Source: Ideonella livida
GTDB taxonomy: Bacteria; Pseudomonadota; Gammaproteobacteria; Burkholderiales; Burkholderiaceae_C
Assembly: GCF_010499455.1 (NCBI RefSeq)
Contig: NZ_JAAGOH010000019.1
Coordinates: forward strand, 1-64,000
Direction of reading: 5' to 3'
Length of the DNA: 64,000 nt
Positions 58,682-64,000 of this stretch are shown in pieces. Below the pieces are notes generated by a model. It ran no database searches and had not been told where the DNA came from. It saw nothing but the letters and a program-made list of their open reading frames with translations. Both the position numbers and the translations under genes were made by a program. Each line of letters starts with the position of its first letter. Position 1 is the stretch's first letter.

Positions 58682-60417
58682 GCCCGCTGCTGGCCCTGCT
58701 GCAGGCCCTGGAGGGTGACACCCGCCAGAAGGCCCGGGTGGCCGCCTTGCGCCACTACCTGCGCCACACGCCCGCACCCGATGCCGCCTGGGGCCTCTAC
58801 CTGCTGGCGGGTGGCAAGCCGCGGCAACTGGTGCCTACCGCCGTGCTGCGCCGTGCCGCCCTGCAGGGCAGCGGCTTGCCCGACTGGCTGTTCGAGGACT
58901 GCTATGCCGCCGTGGGCGATCTGGCCGAGACCATCGCCCTGGTCTGGCCGCGGCCCGCCGGGCTGCAGACACCGGCCGAAGAGTCGCCGGCGCTACCGGC
59001 GGGTCTGGCCGCCTGCATGGACCAGTGCCTGCTGCCGCTGCGGGGCCGCCCGCCGGAGGTCCAGACCGACGCCCTGGTCCGGCTGTGGACGGCGTTGGCC
59101 CGGGCGCAGGCCGACGCCGGGCAGGCCGAGCGGGCGGTCTGGCTGGCGGCCAAGCTGGTGACCGGCCACCTGCGCACCGGTGTGGCCGCAGGACTGGTGC
59201 GCCAGGCGCTGGCTGAGGAGGCCGGCGTGCCGCCGGCCCTCATGGCCCAGCGCCTGATGACCTTCGCCCGCCGCGACCACCTGCCCGGCACGCAGGACCT
59301 GGCCGCCCTGCTGGCCCCGGCCGATCCCGCGGCCGATACCCGGCCCACCGGCGGCAGCCCCTATCCCTTCTTCCTGGCCCAGCCCTGGCCGCGCGAGCGC
59401 CTGCAGACGGCCTCCCTGCAGGAGGTCTTCGGACCCTTGCCGGACTGGCAGGTGGAATGGAAGTGGGACGGCATCCGCGCCCAGTGGGTGGGGCGCGAGG
59501 GGACGGTCTGCCTGTGGTCGCGCGGGGAGGAGCTGATCACCCCGGCCTTTCCCGAGCTCGCGCCGCTGGCCCGGGCCCTGCCCGCGGGCACTGTGCTCGA
59601 TGGCGAGCTGCTGGTGTGGCCGGCGGGCGCGGCGCAGCCCGCCGCCTTCAACCGCCTGCAGCAGCGCCTGGGTCGCACCGCGCCCGGCGCGGCGGTGCAA
59701 CGTGCGGATCCGGTGCTGCTCATGGCCTATGACCTGCTGGAAGACGCGGGCCAGGACTGCCGTGCCCTGCCGCAGGCGGAGCGCCGGCGCCGCCTGGAGG
59801 CGCGGGTGCAGGAGGCGCTGCGTGCCCAGCCCGGGCTGCCGCTGCGGCTGTCGCCCCTGGTGCAGGCCCCGGACTGGGCCACGCTGGCCCGGTGGCAGGC
59901 GCAGGCGCGCCAGCAGGGGGCCGAGGGGCTGATGCTCAAGGCGGGGACCGCCCCTTACGGCGTGGGCCGCAGCCGGGCCGGTGCCAGCCCGGGGCAGGCG
60001 CCCTGGTGGAAGTGGAAGCTCGACCCCCTGACGGTGGATGCGGTGCTGCTGTATGCACAGGCCGGTCACGGCCGGCGCGCCAACCTGCACACCGACTACA
60101 CCTTCGGCGTGTGGGTGCCCGGCCCGCCGGGCCAGCCCCGGCAGCTGGTGCCGGTGGCCAAGGCCTACTCCGGCCTGACCGATGCGGAGGTCCAGGCCGT
60201 GGACCGCTGGGTCCGCCAGCACACCCAGGAGCGTTTTGGCCCGGTGCGGCGGGTGGCCCCGGTGCTGGTGTTCGAGCTGGCTTTCGAGGGCCTGGGGCCC
60301 AGTCCCCGCCACAAGGCGGGCCTGGCCCTGCGCTTTCCCCGCATCCTGCGCTGGCGCCAGGACAAGACGGCCGAGGAGGCCGACACCCTGGACAGCTTGC
60401 GCGCCCTGATGCCGTAG
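58678..60417 (+). CDS. ATP-dependent DNA ligase
   Basis: A 579-residue ligase of the LigB/LigC type found with the exonuclease. An N-terminal alpha-helical DNA-binding domain (about 1-225) precedes the adenylation domain. The AMP-accepting lysine is Lys262 in EWKWDGIRAQ, with GTVLDGELLVW (motif III), LLMAYDLLEDAG (motif IIIa), GAEGLMLKAG (motif IV) and WWKWKLDPLTVDAVLL (motif V). The C-terminal OB domain follows (about 470-560). It joins nicks with ATP, in addition to the essential NAD-dependent LigA expected elsewhere in the genome. Confidence 0.94.
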   Translation: MSPLLALLQALEGDTRQKARVAALRHYLRHTPAPDAAWGLYLLAGGKPRQLVPTAVLRRAALQGSGLPDWLFEDCYAAVGDLAETIALVWPRPAGLQTPAEESPALPAGLAACMDQCLLPLRGRPPEVQTDALVRLWTALARAQADAGQAERAVWLAAKLVTGHLRTGVAAGLVRQALAEEAGVPPALMAQRLMTFARRDHLPGTQDLAALLAPADPAADTRPTGGSPYPFFLAQPWPRERLQTASLQEVFGPLPDWQVEWKWDGIRAQWVGREGTVCLWSRGEELITPAFPELAPLARALPAGTVLDGELLVWPAGAAQPAAFNRLQQRLGRTAPGAAVQRADPVLLMAYDLLEDAGQDCRALPQAERRRRLEARVQEALRAQPGLPLRLSPLVQAPDWATLARWQAQARQQGAEGLMLKAGTAPYGVGRSRAGASPGQAPWWKWKLDPLTVDAVLLYAQAGHGRRANLHTDYTFGVWVPGPPGQPRQLVPVAKAYSGLTDAEVQAVDRWVRQHTQERFGPVRRVAPVLVFELAFEGLGPSPRHKAGLALRFPRILRWRQDKTAEEADTLDSLRALMP

Positions 60418-60428
60418 CCGCCAGCCGC

Positions 60429-61163
60429 TCAGGTCCCGGGCGGCCCCCCGCTCCCCAAGCCCAGGGCCCGGGCCCGTGCCAGCAGGTGCTGGGTGGTGGC
60501 CGCATCCCAATGTCCCGCCAGCCGCTGCCAGCGACGTTGCACCACCGGGCTGGACCAGGCCAGCCCCAGGCGCTCCTGCTGGTCGGCCGGGCTGCGAGGC
60601 AGGCCGTGCTGCTGCCGCAACCCCAGCCAGCGGGCCCACAGCGACTGCACCCACACCTGGGCGTCGCGCCGCTGGGCCTGGCTGGGCAGGGACTCCACCC
60701 ACTGCCGCCAGGGCTGGCTCCCGCCGGCCGGCGGCTGGGCCTGGCCCAGCAGTGCCTGGCCCAGCAGTGCCTGGCCCAGCAGTGCCTGCAGCGGGTCCAA
60801 CGCCACGACGGGCGGGGCCGCTGGCGGTGCGGGGGCGTTGTCTGGGTCTGCCGTGTCAACCGGCGCCGGGCCCCGGGCGGCCGCGCCTTGACCCCAGGCC
60901 TGCAGGCGAATGCCCAGGCCCAGCCGGGTGCGGGCGGGTACCGGCGGCCGTCGCGGCCCCAGTGCGGCGCGCCCGTCCTGCCAGCCGGTGCCCACCGGGT
61001 GGCCGGGGCGCAGGTGCTCGGCCGGCGGCGTCAGGCCCAGCAGGGCGTGGTCCCAGCCCAGCTGGTAGCCCACCGGGTCGTCGGCATCGCGGGCGTCTGG
61101 GGTGGGGCAGGGCGATGGCAGGCGGGCACCGGCGGGCCGGATCGGGGACAGGGCAGGCGACAT
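60429..61163 (-). CDS. Hypothetical protein with LLGQA repeats
   Basis: A 244-residue protein of unknown function. The N-terminal half is Pro/Ala/Gly-rich with WDHALLGLTPPAEHLRPG. The middle contains three tandem copies of LLGQA, encoded by perfect 15-bp repeats. The C-terminal third is more helical, with several Trp and Arg (QVWVQSLWARWLGLRQQ, VQRRWQRLAGHWDAATTQHL). No signal peptide or membrane helix is apparent. It is convergent with the ligase gene and divergent from the WYL regulator. The composition is compatible with a real but poorly conserved gene. Confidence 0.55.
   Translation of the reverse strand: MSPALSPIRPAGARLPSPCPTPDARDADDPVGYQLGWDHALLGLTPPAEHLRPGHPVGTGWQDGRAALGPRRPPVPARTRLGLGIRLQAWGQGAAARGPAPVDTADPDNAPAPPAAPPVVALDPLQALLGQALLGQALLGQAQPPAGGSQPWRQWVESLPSQAQRRDAQVWVQSLWARWLGLRQQHGLPRSPADQQERLGLAWSSPVVQRRWQRLAGHWDAATTQHLLARARALGLGSGGPPGT
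60741..60785. repeat. Three perfect 15-bp tandem repeats
   Basis: The unit ctggcccagcagtgc is repeated three times without change (60741-60755, 60756-60770, 60771-60785). It is in frame with the hypothetical gene and encodes LLGQA on the minus strand. Perfect identity suggests recent expansion by slippage. Confidence 0.9.
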
Positions 61164-61356
61164 GGCGTACTCCTCAGGGCGTGCCGGACCAGTCTGTCAG
61201 CCCACAGGCTCATGGCGTGACCCCTGCCCTGCAGACATGCCCCCAGGCCCTTGGGGGGCGGTCGCCTTCGCGCTATGCTGCAGCGCAGACGTGCGGGCCC
61301 AGGCCGCGGTCGCCAGGCAGGCGTCCGCCCCCGCGCACACTGGCTGGGGGGTGGCG

Positions 61357-62337
61357 ATGGACCGGACCGAACGCTTCTACCGCATCGAGCTGCTGATCCG
61401 CAACCGCGGTGGTGTCAACTTCGAGACCCTGCTTGAGGAGTTGGAGGTCTCGCGGGCCACCCTCAAGCGCGACCTGCAGTACCTGCGCGAGCGCATGGAC
61501 GCGCCCATCGTCTACCACCGCGCCGACAACCTCTACCGACTGAGCGATGACGGCCAGCATGGCGACGCCTCGCACCAATTGCCGGGCGTGTGGTTCAGCG
61601 AGCCGGAGCTGCACGCCCTGCTGAGCATGTACCAGCTCATCCAGGGGCTGGACAGCGCCGAGGTGCTGGGCCGCCACCTGCAGCCGCTGCTGGACAAGCT
61701 GCCCGCGATGATGGGCACCACCGCGGCCGAGGCCCGCGAGCTGATGCGCCGGGTGCGGATCGTCCAGCCGGCTCGCCGCAGCGTACCCGCCCGGTGGTTC
61801 GAAGTGGTGGGCAGCGCGCTGCACCGGCGCCAGCGCCTGGCGCTGGCCTACTTCTCCCGCGGGCGCCAGGAAGAGAGTGACCGGGTCGTGTCGCCCCAGC
61901 GGCTGGTGCACTACCGCAGCACCTGGTACCTGGACGCCTGGTGCCACGCCAGTGAAGGCCTGCGCCGCTTCGCGCTGGATGCCGTGCGCCATGCCGAGAC
62001 CCTGCCGCAGAAGGCCAAGAACGTCGCCATGTCCACGGTGGAGGCCGAGCTGGACGGCAGCTACGGCATCTTTGGTGGCAAGCCGCGTGGCCAGGCCACG
62101 CTTATCTTCAGCCGGGAGGCGGCGCAATGGGTGAGCCATGAAGAATGGCACCCCGAGCAGCGCCTGCGCACCCTGGCCGATGGTCGATTGGAAATGCGTC
62201 TGCCGTATGCGGATGCCACCGAGCTGACCATGGACATCCTGCGGCATGGGCCTGACGTCAAGGTGATGGCGCCGGCGTCACTGGCCAAGCTGGTGGGGCA
62301 GAGGCTGCGCGATGCCGCGTCGCAGTACGGTGGCTGA
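61357..62337 (+). CDS. WYL-domain transcriptional regulator
   Basis: A 326-residue regulator. The N-terminal helix-turn-helix is YRIELLIRNRGGVNFETLLE followed by LEVSRATLKRDLQYLRERM, a DeoR/HTH_11-like unit. The WYL sensing domain starts near residue 155 with RQRLALAYFSRGRQEESDR and contains VSPQRLVHYRSTWYLDAWCH, where the name-giving triad appears as WYL. A C-terminal WCX region follows. WYL proteins often bind nucleic acids or nucleotides and respond to DNA damage or phage. Its place beside a DNA ligase-exonuclease pair fits a repair theme, but this is inference. It overlaps the next gene by 26 bases. Confidence 0.88.
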   Translation: MDRTERFYRIELLIRNRGGVNFETLLEELEVSRATLKRDLQYLRERMDAPIVYHRADNLYRLSDDGQHGDASHQLPGVWFSEPELHALLSMYQLIQGLDSAEVLGRHLQPLLDKLPAMMGTTAAEARELMRRVRIVQPARRSVPARWFEVVGSALHRRQRLALAYFSRGRQEESDRVVSPQRLVHYRSTWYLDAWCHASEGLRRFALDAVRHAETLPQKAKNVAMSTVEAELDGSYGIFGGKPRGQATLIFSREAAQWVSHEEWHPEQRLRTLADGRLEMRLPYADATELTMDILRHGPDVKVMAPASLAKLVGQRLRDAASQYGG

Positions 62338-62629
62338 GGCGGCAGGCCCGTCGCTGGCCCAGAGGGCGGGGCTGGGGCCGAAGTCGGCCCTGTGGCTGGC
62401 CGAGGCGGGCATTTCCACCTGGGAGCAGCTCCAGGCACTGGGGGCGGTGGCGGCCTATGTGCAGGTCAGGCAAGCCGGGCGGCCAGCCTCGCTGAACCTG
62501 CTCTGGGCGCTGGAGGGCGCGCTGTCGGGGTTGCACTGGCAGGTGGTGGCCCGTGAGCACAGGACCAGCCTGCTGCTGGCGCTGGAGGACGCCCTGCACG
62601 CGCTGTCTGGAAGGCCTGGGGCGTCCTAG
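62312..62629 (+). CDS. TfoX C-terminal domain protein
   Basis: A 105-residue protein consisting of a TfoX_C domain alone. It shows LGPKSALWLAEAGISTWEQL and LGAVAAYVQVRQAG, then SLNLLWALEGALSGLHWQVV, all typical. In TfoX/Sxy, a competence regulator, this domain follows an N-terminal domain that is missing here. The helix-hairpin-like fold could contact DNA or protein. The start lies inside the WYL gene (26-base overlap), so the two are probably co-translated. Confidence 0.85.
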   Translation: MPRRSTVAEAAGPSLAQRAGLGPKSALWLAEAGISTWEQLQALGAVAAYVQVRQAGRPASLNLLWALEGALSGLHWQVVAREHRTSLLLALEDALHALSGRPGAS

Positions 62630-62649
62630 GGGTTGGCCGTGCCGGGCGA

Positions 62650-63360
62650 TCAGGCAGCGCGCCGTTGGCGTCGGCGTGCGGCGGCGCCCACAAAGCCCAG
62701 GCCGGCCAGCATCATGGCGTAGGTTTCGGGCTCGGGCACGGGCAGGCCCGGGGTGGCGCTGCCAAAGGTGATGTCGTCAAACGCGATCTGGTTGGCCACG
62801 CCGCCAAAGGCGACCGAGCGGGCGACGCCGGCAAAACTCACCCCCGCCGGGCCGAAGGGGCAGAACTGTGCGCCGTAGCCTGGGCAGCTGCCGGCGTTGG
62901 GCGACAGGTTGATGGTGGCCAGCAGGTTGCCGGTGCCATCCAGCCCGTCGTACACCTGCACCGAGCCTGAGTAGCTCAAGGAGACGTAGTTGAACGAAAA
63001 GCCGGTGTCAAAGCCGGCGGCCACATTCATGTAGGTCTCTGTCCCGCTCAGAAAGAACAGGCCGCTTTGTTCGGACCCCGGGTCCGTGCCGCCGTGCGAG
63101 GCGTTGGAGCAGAACACCGAGGTGCTGTTCAGGCAGACGAGCAGGGCGTTGCTGCCGAAGCTGACCCCGTAGTCGGTCCCCGAGGTGCCGAGGCTGCTGG
63201 TGCCACCGTTGTAGTAGTCCTGCACGAACACCGAGTTGTTGTTGGGGTAGGGCGCGATGTTCTCAAAGTCCAGCACCACCACCGCTTGGGCGGCGCTGGC
63301 GGCGGTCAGCAGGGTGCCGGCGGCAAGTGAAGTCCAAAGACCAGTCTTTCGCATGTTCAT
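62650..63360 (-). CDS. PEP-CTERM sorting domain protein, exported
   Basis: A 236-residue secreted protein. The signal peptide (residues 1-26, ending AASAAQA) starts at MNMRKTGLW with GGAGAG before the ATG. The mature part is Gly/Ser/Asn-rich beta-type sequence with possible Cys pairs (LVCLNSTSVFC, GSCPGYGAQFC). The C-terminus is a full PEP-CTERM tag: VPEPETYAMMLAGLGFVG then AAARRRQRR. Exosortase (EpsH-type) recognises this tag in strains that make exopolysaccharide; none is in the window. The function of the mature domain is unknown. Base composition is lower in GC than the neighbours in the Asn/Tyr-rich part. Confidence 0.9.
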   Translation of the reverse strand: MNMRKTGLWTSLAAGTLLTAASAAQAVVVLDFENIAPYPNNNSVFVQDYYNGGTSSLGTSGTDYGVSFGSNALLVCLNSTSVFCSNASHGGTDPGSEQSGLFFLSGTETYMNVAAGFDTGFSFNYVSLSYSGSVQVYDGLDGTGNLLATINLSPNAGSCPGYGAQFCPFGPAGVSFAGVARSVAFGGVANQIAFDDITFGSATPGLPVPEPETYAMMLAGLGFVGAAARRRQRRAA

Positions 63361-63523
63361 GTCTCTCCGTTTACCAATGGGCTGGATCGGTGTCGCAGCG
63401 GGAGGCGACCTCGGGGCGCAGAGGTTAGGGGAGGCATGGCAGGGCACCGGGCCCTGGAGTTGGGGAGGAATGGGCCTGTTTTGTGACTGTTGGTTTATCG
63501 GGGTCTCCAAACCCTTCAGGTGC

Positions 63524-64000
63524 TTACACCTGTGCGTTTTCCACCAGCAGTGCCATTCCCTGACCGCCGCCGATGCAGGCCGAGGCCACGCCCCAGCGGC
63601 GGCCGCGGCGGCGCAGTTCACGGGCCACGGTGATCGTCAGCCGCAAGCCGGTGGCGGCCAGGGGGTGGCCCAGGGCGATGGCGCCGCCGTTGACGTTGAG
63701 CTTGTCCTCGTCCAGGCCCAGCTCGCGCACGCAGGCCACGATTTGCGCCCCCTGGGCCTCATTGATCTCGATGAGGTCCACGTCGTCGAGGGTCAGTTCG
63801 CAGCGCTGCAGCAGGGCGCGGATGGCCGGCGCCGGGCCGATGCCCATGATTTCCGGCGGCACGCCGGCCACGGCGGCGCCAGCCAGGCGCGCCAGCGGCT
63901 TCAGGCCCCGGGCGCTGACGAAGCGGCCGTGCGCCAGGAGGGCGGCGGCGGCACCGTCCACCAGGCAGGAGGAGTTGCCGGCGGTCTGCACGCCGCCCGG
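63524..64000 (-). CDS. Thiolase (acetyl-CoA acyltransferase), C-terminal part
   Basis: The 3' end of a thiolase gene that continues past the window edge; 158 codons are visible. The C-terminal catalytic residues are present: His in NVNGGAIALGHPLAATG and Cys in SACIGGGQGMALLVEN. MGIGPAPAIRALLQRCELTLDD and EINEAQGAQIVACVREL are typical of the family. It would cleave or form 3-ketoacyl-CoA, in fatty-acid, polyhydroxyalkanoate or aromatic catabolism. The N-terminal nucleophile Cys is outside the window. Confidence 0.92.
   Translation of the reverse strand, partial: PGGVQTAGNSSCLVDGAAAALLAHGRFVSARGLKPLARLAGAAVAGVPPEIMGIGPAPAIRALLQRCELTLDDVDLIEINEAQGAQIVACVRELGLDEDKLNVNGGAIALGHPLAATGLRLTITVARELRRRGRRWGVASACIGGGQGMALLVENAQV

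Noticed and set aside
57578-60417. Non-homologous end-joining (Ku/LigD) system
   Set aside because: No Ku gene and no polymerase or 3'-phosphoesterase domain is present; the pair is the ligase-associated exonuclease type.
60741-60785. Tandem repeats considered as a CRISPR array
   Set aside because: Units are 15 bp, directly adjacent and in frame with a protein gene; there are no spacers and no cas genes.

Overview
The window is very GC-rich (about 70 percent or more by eye) and carries dense, mostly leader-poor operons. The gene content points to a betaproteobacterium of the order Burkholderiales, in the Comamonadaceae / Sphaerotilaceae (Ideonella-Leptothrix-Rubrivivax) neighbourhood. Pointers are the protocatechuate 4,5-cleavage genes, several Bug-type (TctC) periplasmic binding proteins, an RpoH gene under a CIRCE element, and a PEP-CTERM protein. 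The genus is not resolved. No tRNA, rRNA, CRISPR array or prophage was seen.

Left part (1-8.9 kb): the tail of a decayed IS3-family element, a 63-residue small protein with a good ribosome binding site, then a three-gene sensory operon. That operon encodes an orphan branched-chain-type binding protein, a membrane histidine kinase with four PAS domains of which one is a clear LOV (blue-light) domain, and a receiver-kinase protein. A secreted subtilase follows. At 8.9-11.2 kb an alpha/beta class III extradiol dioxygenase (LigA/LigB type) is divergent from a LysR regulator, with a nested palindrome between them. At 11.3-18.3 kb there is a TonB receptor plus a nickel/peptide-type ABC importer with fused ATPases, behind a Fur-like palindrome.

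Middle part (18.3-34 kb): an ArgD-type aminotransferase, then an AraC regulator divergent from a class I cytochrome P450, its [2Fe-2S] ferredoxin and its ferredoxin reductase. A long minus-strand block follows for meta-cleavage of protocatechuate. In order of transcription it runs: CHA aldolase (ligK), Bug protein, DUF1932-type oxidoreductase, PDC hydrolase (ligI), ligA, ligB, ligC. After a terminator come an aldo/keto reductase, a Bug protein, an alpha/beta hydrolase and another Bug protein. The OMA hydratase and the tautomerase of this pathway are not in the window.

Right part (34-64 kb): housekeeping genes (mtfA, a glycosyltransferase-like gene, trmL, comF, a degenerate BioC-like methyltransferase) lead into a respiratory region. 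It holds ctaA divergent from a cytochrome oxidase cluster in the order III-Sco-II-I, a second Sco, a stand-alone heme-copper-oxidase subunit I homologue, a diheme cytochrome c, ctaB and a third Sco. Then come rpoH behind a perfect CIRCE operator and an exported caspase-serpin-OmpA operon. After these are ychF, a UbiH-family hydroxylase, dsbC, a histidine-phosphatase homologue, a ligase-associated exonuclease with an ATP-dependent DNA ligase, a WYL regulator with a TfoX C-domain protein, a PEP-CTERM protein and the end of a thiolase gene.

The items most worth a second look are: the caspase (with an EF-hand loop) encoded with an inhibitory-type serpin whose predicted P1 residue is lysine; the LOV kinase coupled to an orphan solute-binding protein; the alternative oxidase cluster with a lone subunit I-like protein; and a set of starts with a -10 box only 6-8 bases before the ATG, suggesting leaderless transcripts.
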